From Lachnospiraceae bacterium (GTDB lineage Bacteria > Bacillota > Clostridia > Lachnospirales > Lachnospiraceae), in NCBI GenBank assembly GCA_009774615.1, contig VSOC01000002.1, forward strand, positions 28,860-92,859: a DNA stretch of 64,000 nt, in the 5' to 3' direction. Shown here piece after piece: positions 17,243-24,614 of this stretch. The notes beneath the pieces are model-generated. The model was not told the origin of the DNA and searched no databases. It worked only from the letters and a program-made list of their open reading frames with translations. A program made the translations under genes and the position numbers. Each line of letters starts with the position of its first letter. The first letter of the stretch is position 1.

Positions 17243-18445
17243 ATGATAGGATCGTGGAGAGTTAAGGTGCTCAGTGGGGTATCTGTCCTTGCCATTGCAG
17301 GTATGAGTGCTGCTGTTTCCGGCGCAGAACAAAATAAAACCCAGCAGACGGCAGTGCAGGGAGAAACCCTGACGGAAATGACAAGTACGGGTGCAGCCGA
17401 AGAAATTCAGCTATCGAATAAAGACGATACAGCCGGGGAAAGTGCTTCTCTGGATAATATAGCTATTGCAAGCGAAACTAAGGAAGATAAAACCGGGGGT
17501 ATTTCTCAGGAAAGCAGTACGGCAGAGGGTGCTTCTCAGGAAAGCAGTACGGCAGAGGGTGCTTCTCAGGAAAGCAGTACGACAGAGGGTGCCCAGGAAA
17601 ACGGTACAGCAGAAGGTGCTTCCCAGGAGGATAAAAAAAATTCGGAAAAAGCCCGGGGGAAGAAACTGGCTGCTGTGATTACGGAAGAAGATATTGATGC
17701 ATACTTTGATCAGACGGTGTTTACCGGTGATTCGGTTATGGTTGGTTTCCGCAATTATGCCATGCACAGGGCAAACACTTATCTGGGGCGGATTCAGTTT
17801 CTGGCATCGGGAAGTTTTTCCGTTCATAACGCACTCTGGCCAGTGACCAACCCCAAAAGTGTTCATCCGCTCTATCAGGGAAAAAAGATGCCTGTGTGGG
17901 AATCCGTCGGCATAATTAAGCCTAAAAGGATATTTTTGTTTTTCGGTCTGAATGATATGAATATGGGGCCGATAGAGAGCACCTGCGCATGCTACAGTCA
18001 GGTTATTGAAAATATTAAGGCGGCCAGCCCGGATACGGAAATCCATATCATCAGCATGACCTACACCGTGCGGGGCAAGGGAAAAGGAAACCTGACCAAC
18101 ACCAATATTCGTGTATTTAATGAGCTGTTAAAGCAGATGGCACGGGAATCCGGATGGGGATTTGTGGATCTGGCACCTGCCCTGGCAGATGCCAACGGGG
18201 ATCTTGTGCCGGCATACTGCAGCGATAATTATGTGCACCAGACAAATGCAGCCTATGATGTGTGGTCGGTTGTTCTGCGCGATTATGCCCGTTCGCAGCT
18301 TGACGGCTCCTCGGAGTTTTTTGTCGGGGAGAAAGAGCCGGAATATGTGGAGGCAGCAGGCTTTGGCGAAAACTGGCCGGATACCGAGAAAGAAACCGAG
18401 CCTTCCGAGAGAAAGGAAATTTTTGGAACTTCGATAAATCCATAG
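17243..18445 (+). CDS. Secreted SGNH/GDSL-family hydrolase or acyltransferase partner
   Basis: A 400-residue exported protein. An N-terminal signal segment (about 1-27) is followed by a low-complexity linker with three near-identical 10-residue repeats (ASQESSTAEG type, encoded by a 30-bp DNA repeat at about 17508-17600) and two degenerate ones. The catalytic domain shows TGDSVMVGF with nucleophile S164, GLNDMN with N237, and D328/H332 in SDNYVH. SGNH proteins beside MBOAT genes add or remove acetyl groups on cell-surface glycans. Start ATG 17243 has AAGGAGG upstream. It heads a four-gene unit. Confidence 0.85.
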   Translation: MIGSWRVKVLSGVSVLAIAGMSAAVSGAEQNKTQQTAVQGETLTEMTSTGAAEEIQLSNKDDTAGESASLDNIAIASETKEDKTGGISQESSTAEGASQESSTAEGASQESSTTEGAQENGTAEGASQEDKKNSEKARGKKLAAVITEEDIDAYFDQTVFTGDSVMVGFRNYAMHRANTYLGRIQFLASGSFSVHNALWPVTNPKSVHPLYQGKKMPVWESVGIIKPKRIFLFFGLNDMNMGPIESTCACYSQVIENIKAASPDTEIHIISMTYTVRGKGKGNLTNTNIRVFNELLKQMARESGWGFVDLAPALADANGDLVPAYCSDNYVHQTNAAYDVWSVVLRDYARSQLDGSSEFFVGEKEPEYVEAAGFGENWPDTEKETEPSERKEIFGTSINP

Positions 18446-18500
18446 GGGACAGAAGGAATTTTTGCTGACTGAAAATTTAAGATGAAAAGGAGAATTTAAG

Positions 18501-19307
18501 ATGAAAAAATTAAAATATATTCAAAAAGGCGCCTGCATTGGCGCTGCTGTTTTGATGTTGGGTGCCTGCGGGCAGAGTGATAAGCCGGATGCCGTATCTA
18601 CAGAAGCCGTTGTGGAAACAACCGCAGAAGGGGATCTTTCACAGGGAACGGAAACATCCGCAGAAGAAGAAACGACCACAGAAGCTTTGGAAACGGAAGA
18701 TTCTAAGGAAGATGCCCCGGAAAAGGAAACCTTGGAAGAAGAAAATTCGGAAACGGAAGATGCGAAAGAAGATGCTTCCAAAGAGGAAAATGCAGAAGAT
18801 AAAGAGGGAGATTCCAGCGAAAATAAGGATAACAAGGAGGATGAATCGGCAGACGCATCTGAGGAATCCGGGGAAGAAACCGCAAAAGCCGAAGAAACAC
18901 CGGTGCCTGTCCAGGGAAATGCAAAGAGTGTGCAGGATATTTATACGGAAATTACCCAGGCAGTTTCGTTAAACTCCCCCATGCTTGTTCCCAATGATTT
19001 TATTATGAATTATTATGGGATTGATGTAAGTACATTGGACGAATATGTATTTTCCATGTCCGAAGCAGCGATTTCTGCGGAAACCGTGGTGATTTTAAAG
19101 GCAAAGGATGCCGCAGCTACCGAGGCATTGCGTGCTTCTCTGCAGACGGTGATTGATCAGAAGCGTTCCGAGATGGAAAATTATCTTCCGGATCAGTTCC
19201 AGATTGTTGACCGAAGCTCGGTGCAGGTGAAAGGGAACTATGTGTATCTGGTTATCTCTGAGCAGGCAGATACCATCAGCCAGATTATCCAGGCGGATCT
19301 TCCGTAG
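18501..19307 (+). CDS. DUF4358-type lipoprotein
   Basis: A 268-residue predicted lipoprotein. The signal peptide ends in LGAC with lipidated C23. Residues 30-140 are a very acidic Glu/Thr/Ser/Asp-rich stretch, probably an extended spacer through the cell wall. The C-terminal 120 residues (VQDIYTEITQAV onward, with SMSEAAISAETVVILKAKD) match my knowledge of the DUF4358 family found beside SGNH, MBOAT and DHHW genes in Lachnospiraceae. A five-codon reading frame (18482-18499) overlaps the ribosome binding site just upstream. Function unknown; a role in the acylation cassette is inferred from context. Confidence 0.78.
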   Translation: MKKLKYIQKGACIGAAVLMLGACGQSDKPDAVSTEAVVETTAEGDLSQGTETSAEEETTTEALETEDSKEDAPEKETLEEENSETEDAKEDASKEENAEDKEGDSSENKDNKEDESADASEESGEETAKAEETPVPVQGNAKSVQDIYTEITQAVSLNSPMLVPNDFIMNYYGIDVSTLDEYVFSMSEAAISAETVVILKAKDAAATEALRASLQTVIDQKRSEMENYLPDQFQIVDRSSVQVKGNYVYLVISEQADTISQIIQADLP

Positions 19308-19321
19308 GATGGGGGAAAACG

Positions 19322-20878
19322 ATGGTCTTTAGCAGTATTCCCTTTGTATTTTTCTTTTTGCCTTTGTGTCTTATTTTATATTACGGCACATCATTTTTGC
19401 CATGTCCGGGAAGGCGTTTGGATGTCCAGACACCTTCTGAACGTGGCAAATTTCCTGTACAGGAGCAAGCTGCCCGGGGCCGATCCCGGCGTTCGCCTGC
19501 TTATGGAAGAAGCTGTTTTCACGGTGAAGGGGCGATTGCCCTGAAAAACGCAATTCTTCTGGTGTTCAGCCTTGTGTTTTATGCCTGGGGAGAGCCGGTC
19601 TATATTTTGCTGATGCTTTTTGCATCGGCAGTGGACTATGTGAACGGGCTTTTGATGAACCGCTTTGGAAGCACGAAGGGACTTCGCCGGTGCTTTCTGT
19701 TCTGTTCGGTGCTGATCAATCTTTCCGTGCTGGCATTTTTTAAGTATGCGGATTTTGCCGTGCGCACAGTGAACGGGCTTTTGGGAACATCGTTTCCTAT
19801 GCTGAATATCGGGCTTCCCATCGGTATCAGTTTTTTTACCTTCCAGACCATGAGCTATATTATTGATCTTTATAAAAGGCAAGTTCCGGTGGAGAAGAAT
19901 TACTTCACCTATCTGACCTATGTATCGATGTTCCCGCAGCTGGTTGCAGGACCGATTGTCCGTTTTTCCACAGTCAATAAGGAGCTTCACCGCCGCAGCA
20001 TTGGCATGGAGGGTTTTCGGGAAGGTCTGCTCCGCTTTATGCAGGGCTTGTTTAAAAAAGTATTGCTTGCAAACCAGGTGGGGGCGCTCTGGGAGGAAAT
20101 CCGTATTCTGGAGGCAGGGCAGGCTTCGGTGGTCGTGTGCTGGCTTGGGGCGGCGGCATTTACCCTGCAGCTCTATTTTGATTTCAGCGCCTACAGCGAT
20201 ATGGCGATTGGTATGGGATGGATGCTGGGTTTCCATTTCCCGGAAAACTTTAATTATCCATTGAGTGCCGTGTCAATTACGGATTTCTGGAGGCGCTGGC
20301 ATATTTCTCTGTCCACCTGGTTTCGGGATTATATCTACATTCCTCTGGGCGGCAACCGAAAGGGAATTCTTTGCCATCTGCGGAATATGATGATTGTCTG
20401 GTTTTTAACCGGGCTGTGGCACGGGGCAGCATGGAATTTTGTGCTGTGGGGGCTGTACTATGGAGTACTTCTGGTATTGGAAAAATACCTCTGGGGAAAA
20501 GCCCTGGAAAAGCTTCCGGGAATTTTCCGCCATGCCTACACCCTTCTGATTGTTGTGGTTGGATTTGTTATCTTTGTGTTTGATGATACGGCACAGCTTG
20601 TTTCTTATGCCAGGGCAATGACGGGAGGGTTAAACAATCCTCTCTGGGGAACGGAATGTCTTTGGTATCTGTACAATTACGGGGCTGTGCTGTTCTCTGC
20701 GGTAATCCTTGCCTTTCCCGTGTATCCGTGGCTGAAAAAGCGGTGGGAAGGCGCAGGCAAAAAAGGAAGGCTTCTGGTGTCGATTGCCGGGCTGTTTGGC
20801 TATCTGGGGCTGTTTCTTTTAACAACGGCATACCTGGTGAATGATACCTATAACCCGTTTTTATATTTCCGCTTTTAA
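19322..20878 (+). CDS. MBOAT-family O-acyltransferase (AlgI/DltB-like)
   Basis: A 518-residue polytopic membrane acyltransferase that moves acyl groups across the membrane for O-acetylation of a surface polysaccharide. The conserved core is clear: FFTFQTMSYIIDLYK, DFWRRWHISLSTWFRDYIYI, PLGGNRKG, and the catalytic-site H367 in TGLWHGAAWNFVLWG. Between the first helix (FVFFFLPLCLILYY) and the second (LKNAILLVFSLVFYAWGEP) lies an unusual Arg/Pro-rich insert of about 45 residues (about 23-70) where relatives have a short loop. It starts 14 bp after the lipoprotein gene, and the DHHW partner follows. Confidence 0.93.
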   Translation: MVFSSIPFVFFFLPLCLILYYGTSFLPCPGRRLDVQTPSERGKFPVQEQAARGRSRRSPAYGRSCFHGEGAIALKNAILLVFSLVFYAWGEPVYILLMLFASAVDYVNGLLMNRFGSTKGLRRCFLFCSVLINLSVLAFFKYADFAVRTVNGLLGTSFPMLNIGLPIGISFFTFQTMSYIIDLYKRQVPVEKNYFTYLTYVSMFPQLVAGPIVRFSTVNKELHRRSIGMEGFREGLLRFMQGLFKKVLLANQVGALWEEIRILEAGQASVVVCWLGAAAFTLQLYFDFSAYSDMAIGMGWMLGFHFPENFNYPLSAVSITDFWRRWHISLSTWFRDYIYIPLGGNRKGILCHLRNMMIVWFLTGLWHGAAWNFVLWGLYYGVLLVLEKYLWGKALEKLPGIFRHAYTLLIVVVGFVIFVFDDTAQLVSYARAMTGGLNNPLWGTECLWYLYNYGAVLFSAVILAFPVYPWLKKRWEGAGKKGRLLVSIAGLFGYLGLFLLTTAYLVNDTYNPFLYFRF

Positions 20879-20910
20879 ACAATATTTATTGAATGAGGGA
20901 CGATGAATTT

Positions 20911-22041
20911 ATGAAGGCAGCAACCATACGCACAAAAACGGCAGCATTGCTGACGATGGGTGTACTGGCACTTTCTACAGGATTTTTGCTTTTGGATAAA
21001 CAGGAGTTTTCTGAACATGAAAACCGATATCTGGAAAAATTTCCTGAAATAAGCTGGGAGAGGATAGAGAGCGGGGAATATATGAAAGACTTAAATTCCT
21101 ACCTCTGCGATCATTTCCCGCTCAGGGACTTCTTTATCGGGATGAAGTCGAAGGCAGAAATCGCTGTGGGGAAGCGGGAGATTAACCAGGTTTTTATTGC
21201 CGGGGACGGTTATTTGATTGAAAACTATAAGAAGCCGGAGAATACAGAGCAGATTGCCGGGATTTTTAAGGCATTTGGGGAAAAAGAAGACGTTTCCCAG
21301 GCAGAAATCCGGCTGATGCTTGTTCCCACGGCAAGCTATATTTATCGGGAGAAGCTTCCGGCTTTTGCCCGGATGGAAAGCCAGATGGAAACGGCAAGGC
21401 AGATTTATAAGGAATCCGGGCTGCCCTTTATCGACTGCAGCGAGGAACTTGCTGCCCATAAGGAGGAACAGCCGCTTTATTACCGAACAGACCATCACTG
21501 GACGACCTACGGTGCCTACATCGGTTATCTGGCTTACTGCCGGGAGATGGGACTGGAGCCGGTAAAGCTTGAGGAACTGGAAGCAGAAACGGTTACGGAG
21601 GATTTTAAGGGGACGATTTATTCTAAGGTCAACGACTACACCCGCCCGGGAGAGCCGATAACGATTTATAAAAACCCTGCGGATCAGCTGACGGTTTACT
21701 ATGAAGACACAAAGGAAACGACCGACAGCCTGTATAACCTTGATTATACCAGGCAGAAGGATAAATATTCCCTGTTTTTAAATAATCTCCACCCTTTGAT
21801 TGAAATAACCAACGAAACGGCATCCACGGACAGGGAATTAGTGGTTGTCAAAGACAGCTATGCAAACTCGATGGTGCCCTTTCTGACCCGTCATTTTAAG
21901 AAAATTTATGTATTTGATACCCGCTATTATAAATGGGGACCTTCCGGCTTTGTCCGGGAACATCCCGGGGTAACGGATATTTTAATTCTTTACAATATGA
22001 ATACATTGGATACCGATTTGGGCGTGCGGGGGATTTTCTGA
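20911..22041 (+). CDS. DHHW-family protein, partner of the MBOAT acyltransferase
   Basis: A 376-residue membrane-anchored extracytoplasmic protein. An N-terminal hydrophobic segment (about 8-26) is followed by an SGNH-related AlgX/AlgJ-like domain. The signature TDHHWTTYGAY places D194-H195-H196-W197 at the predicted catalytic site, and VVVKDSYANSMVPFL supplies the Ser-containing block. Such proteins transfer the acyl group delivered by MBOAT partners to glycans. ATG 20911 is preferred for the GAGGGACG site 7 bp upstream; ATG 20893 is an in-frame alternative. It is the last gene of the cassette. Confidence 0.88.
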   Translation: MKAATIRTKTAALLTMGVLALSTGFLLLDKQEFSEHENRYLEKFPEISWERIESGEYMKDLNSYLCDHFPLRDFFIGMKSKAEIAVGKREINQVFIAGDGYLIENYKKPENTEQIAGIFKAFGEKEDVSQAEIRLMLVPTASYIYREKLPAFARMESQMETARQIYKESGLPFIDCSEELAAHKEEQPLYYRTDHHWTTYGAYIGYLAYCREMGLEPVKLEELEAETVTEDFKGTIYSKVNDYTRPGEPITIYKNPADQLTVYYEDTKETTDSLYNLDYTRQKDKYSLFLNNLHPLIEITNETASTDRELVVVKDSYANSMVPFLTRHFKKIYVFDTRYYKWGPSGFVREHPGVTDILILYNMNTLDTDLGVRGIF

Positions 22042-22112
22042 TTGATTGGGAAAATCCCCTGATTTTATGGAGAATCGGAGAAGTTCTGAAAAAACAATAC
22101 ATAAAAAATCCC

Positions 22113-22143
22113 TAAGTTTGTTTATAAAACCTAGGGATTTTTT
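22113..22143. terminator. Bidirectional terminator between DHHW gene and tRNA-Trp
   Basis: AAAAAATCCCTA (22113-22124) pairs perfectly with TAGGGATTTTTT (22132-22143). Both strands end in a T run, so it can serve the cassette on the plus strand and the convergent tRNA on the minus strand. Confidence 0.85.
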
Positions 22144-22177
22144 CACACACACATCCACATCCTTATAAAAAAGGAAA

Positions 22178-22248
22178 CAGGGGAAGAGGGGCTCGAACCC
22201 CCATCTACGGTTTTGGAGACCGCTGCTCTACCATTGAACTATTCCCCT
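22178..22248 (-). tRNA. tRNA-Trp (anticodon CCA)
   Basis: The reverse complement folds as a 71-nt cloverleaf: acceptor AGGGGAA/TTCCCCT, D arm with AATGGTA loop, anticodon loop CTCCAAA (anticodon CCA, Trp), and T loop containing GTTCGAG. The discriminator base is G and CCA is not encoded. It stands alone and convergent with the upstream cassette. Confidence 0.95.
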
Positions 22249-22454
22249 GTAGCGTTTTTTCAACGCCTGATTATAATACCACAGAACGAAAGGGCTGTCA
22301 ATCCTTTTTGATAAAAAACCCTGCATCTGGCAAAGTAAAAAAAAACGGGAAATTTGTCTGATTTTTGGAGAAAATAGACAAAGAAGATCGGGGGATTATC
22401 CTTTTTTACTAAGAAAGTTTTGTGAATATAGTCAAAAAGATGGACAGAAAAAAC

Positions 22455-22483
22455 TTGAAAGAAATCTCCGGTTTTGTTATAAT
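22455..22483 (+). promoter_or_regulatory. Promoter of the PPi-phosphofructokinase gene
   Basis: TTGAAA (22455-22460), 17-bp spacer, TATAAT (22478-22483). The leader to the start codon is about 55 nt. Between the tRNA and this promoter (22249-22454) I see only A+T-rich sequence. Confidence 0.85.
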
Positions 22484-22545
22484 CGTAGGAAATGGTTTTT
22501 ATATTTCTATTCTTTTATTTTTAATTCTTTTAAGGGGGCTTTTAT

Positions 22546-23787
22546 ATGGCTAAGAAGGGTAATATTATTGTAGGTCAGTCTGGAGGGCCGACATCGGTGA
22601 TTAATTCCAGTTTGGCAGGTGTTTATAAGACGGCAAAGGAGAGAGGATTTCATAAGGTTTACGGTATGCTTCATGGAATTCAGGGATTTTTAGATGAGCA
22701 GTATGTGGACCTTTCCACGCAGATTCATTCGGATATGGATATTGAGCTCTTAAAGAGAACCCCTTCTGCATTTTTAGGCTCCTGCCGCTACAAACTGCCG
22801 GAGATTCACGAGAATCCGGAGATTTACGAGAAGATTTTCTCGATTTTGGATAAGCTGAATATTGAAGTGTTTATTTATATCGGCGGCAATGATTCCATGG
22901 ATACGATTAAGAAGCTTTCGGACTATGCGATCGTCCGCGGGCACCGCCAGAAGTTTTTGGGCGTTCCCAAGACGATTGATAACGATCTTGCGCTTACTGA
23001 CCATACGCCGGGCTTTGGAAGTGCGGCAAAGTACATTGCTACTTCGACGAAGGAACTTATCCGCGATGCCCTGGGCCTGACCTATAATAAGGACATGGTT
23101 ACTGTGGTTGAGGTAATGGGACGCAATGCCGGATGGCTGACCGGTGCGACCGCCCTGGCAAAGACCGAAGAATGCGACGGCCCGGATTTGATTTATCTGC
23201 CGGAGGTTGCTTTTGATGTCGATAAGTTCTTAAAGAAGGTACAGGACTTATTAAAGAAGAAAAAATCGGTGGTTGTCGCTGTTTCGGAAGGCATTAAGCT
23301 GGAGGACGGGCGCTATGTGTGCGAACTTTCCGGTGGCCCGGATTATGTGGATGCCTTCGGGCACAAGCAGCTTCAGGGTACGGCGGCTTATCTTGCCGGA
23401 CTTATCCAGAATGAAGTGGGCTGCAAGACCAGAAGCATTGAGTTTTCCACCCTGCAGAGAAGTGCTTCCCACATGGCTTCCCGTGTTGATATTAATGAAG
23501 CCTTTATGGTAGGCGGTGCCGCAGTAAAGGCAGCGGACGAGGGCGACACCGGCAAGATGGTGGTTATCGACCGTGTAGCTGATGATCCGTATATGAGCGC
23601 AGCAGGAATTTACGATGTGCATAAGATTGCCAATAATGAGAAGCTGGTTCCGAGATCCTGGCTGAATAAAGAGGGCAATTATGTTACCGATGAATTTTTA
23701 AACTATATCGAACCTCTGATTCAGGGCGATTATCAGCCATTTATGGTTAATGGTCTTCCGCAGCATCTTGTTTTGAAAAATAAATAA
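22546..23787 (+). CDS. pfp: Pyrophosphate-dependent 6-phosphofructokinase
   Basis: A 413-residue glycolytic enzyme phosphorylating fructose 6-phosphate. The phosphoryl-donor loop reads GGNDSMDT (G113-G114-N115-D116) instead of GGDGS, and the catalytic loop is PKTIDND (K142, D145, D147) instead of GTIDND. In this family an Asp in the former and a Lys in the latter indicate pyrophosphate rather than ATP as donor. VVEVMGRNAGWLTG and the C-terminal Arg-containing block are also present. ATG 22546 follows AAGGGGG. Single gene with its own promoter and terminator. PPi use is inferred from these residues. Confidence 0.92.
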   Translation: MAKKGNIIVGQSGGPTSVINSSLAGVYKTAKERGFHKVYGMLHGIQGFLDEQYVDLSTQIHSDMDIELLKRTPSAFLGSCRYKLPEIHENPEIYEKIFSILDKLNIEVFIYIGGNDSMDTIKKLSDYAIVRGHRQKFLGVPKTIDNDLALTDHTPGFGSAAKYIATSTKELIRDALGLTYNKDMVTVVEVMGRNAGWLTGATALAKTEECDGPDLIYLPEVAFDVDKFLKKVQDLLKKKKSVVVAVSEGIKLEDGRYVCELSGGPDYVDAFGHKQLQGTAAYLAGLIQNEVGCKTRSIEFSTLQRSASHMASRVDINEAFMVGGAAVKAADEGDTGKMVVIDRVADDPYMSAAGIYDVHKIANNEKLVPRSWLNKEGNYVTDEFLNYIEPLIQGDYQPFMVNGLPQHLVLKNK

Positions 23788-23832
23788 AATTTATTTGTTT
23801 TGACTGTAGGAAATCGGATACAGTGTGCGAGG

Positions 23833-23879
23833 AAAAGGTAAAATGATGGAGAAAATCTCTGTTATTTTACCTTTTTTTT
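23833..23879 (+). terminator. Terminator after pfp
   Basis: A 12-bp stem (AAAAGGTAAAAT with ATTTTACCTTTT) around a loop that itself contains a small GAGA/TCTC hairpin, followed by eight or more T. Confidence 0.85.
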
Positions 23880-23974
23880 CCGGTTTTTTAAAATCTGACG
23901 AATGTACAGGGAAAGATGTAAAGAAAAAGAACAAAAATGGTAAGAAAAATTTCAAAAAATTTCCAGTTGATAAA

Positions 23975-24003
23975 TTGACATTTCAGGGAAAAAGTGCTAT
24001 AAC
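23975..24003 (+). promoter_or_regulatory. Strong promoter of the HPr-like gene
   Basis: Consensus TTGACA (23975-23980), 17-bp spacer and TATAAC (23998-24003). This is one of the best sigma-A matches in the window. Confidence 0.88.
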
Positions 24004-24055
24004 TAGGTCAACACACAAAATAAACCACATTTTACAAGAAAAGGAGAGAATTACC

Positions 24056-24286
24056 ATGAAACAGAAAAAAATTAGGCTGACAACCATTAATGATGCGATG
24101 GAGTTCGTAAAGCGGGCTTCCCGGTGTGATTTTGACATTGATGTATTTTATAACCGTGTAGTTATCGATGCCAAGTCCCTGTTAGGTGTGCTGAGCCTGG
24201 ATTTAACGAGGGTGCTTACCGTATCGATGAACGGCAGAGATGCAGAGTTTGAGAGTTACCTGGACGAGTTGAAAATTGCTGCTTAG
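24056..24286 (+). CDS. HPr-family protein lacking the phospho-histidine
   Basis: A 76-residue protein with the HPr fold order. The region that holds GLHARPA with His15 in true HPr reads LTTINDAMEFVKRAS, with no His anywhere in the protein, so it cannot act as a PTS phosphocarrier. The second HPr landmark, around regulatory Ser46, is kept as DAKSLLGVLSL. A role as a regulatory mimic of HPr(Ser-P), for example as a CcpA or HPr-kinase partner, is possible but unproven. Start ATG 24056 has AAGGAG upstream and gives the expected HPr length. It is monocistronic with a strong promoter and terminator, which suggests high expression. Confidence 0.82.
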   Translation: MKQKKIRLTTINDAMEFVKRASRCDFDIDVFYNRVVIDAKSLLGVLSLDLTRVLTVSMNGRDAEFESYLDELKIAA

Positions 24287-24325
24287 CAGAGTGCAGGCGT
24301 GCAGCAGAATAAGATGATGATGAGA

Positions 24326-24371
24326 AAATACCTTTTGATTTGGAATTGGAGAATCGAAAGGTATTTTTTTT
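24326..24371 (+). terminator. Terminator after the HPr-like gene
   Basis: A 15-bp stem with one wobble (AAATACCTTTTGATT / AATCGAAAGGTATTT) around an 11-nt loop, with a T tract at its 3' end. Confidence 0.9.
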
Positions 24372-24401
24372 GGATATTTTGGGTCAGATGCTTTTTAGGG
24401 A

Positions 24402-24549
24402 TACGGATTGTTACTGTTCACACGTTCACAGCAACAGGCAAAAATCCATGAAAATCGCCTTCGTCGATGGGATTTTTGCTCACTGGCCCAGTTTAACCTA
24501 CGGTCAGCGCAGCAAGTGCGCAGACCTATGTAAACAGTAACTACGGATT
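24402..24549. mobile_element. 132-bp MITE-like element with 8-bp target-site duplication
   Basis: The element spans 24410-24541. Its ends, GTTACTGTTCACA and TGTAAACAGTAAC, are inverted repeats with one mismatch. The flanks are identical: TACGGATT at 24402-24409 and 24542-24549, also extending to a 9-bp match. Inside, GCAAAAATCC (from about 24438) pairs with GGATTTTTGC. No reading frame for a transposase fits, so it is non-autonomous. The first 26 bp form the palindromic unit found upstream of five other genes here. The insertion lies 74 bp before the nuclease-helicase gene and may carry or disturb its leader. Confidence 0.85.
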
Positions 24550-24614
24550 GCATTATTGTACAGGAAATGGTATAGTGGGGGAAGGATAAGAACATATGGT
24601 CTGGGGGTGAAGCT

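Noticed and set aside
19344..19544. Alternative frame across the MBOAT insert
   Set aside because: The main frame continues through the insert to a complete MBOAT protein; the alternative has no start site or homology that I recognise.
24340..24540. Open frame of 66 codons over the MITE
   Set aside because: It spans the terminator and the mobile element, has no ribosome binding site and no resemblance to a known protein.
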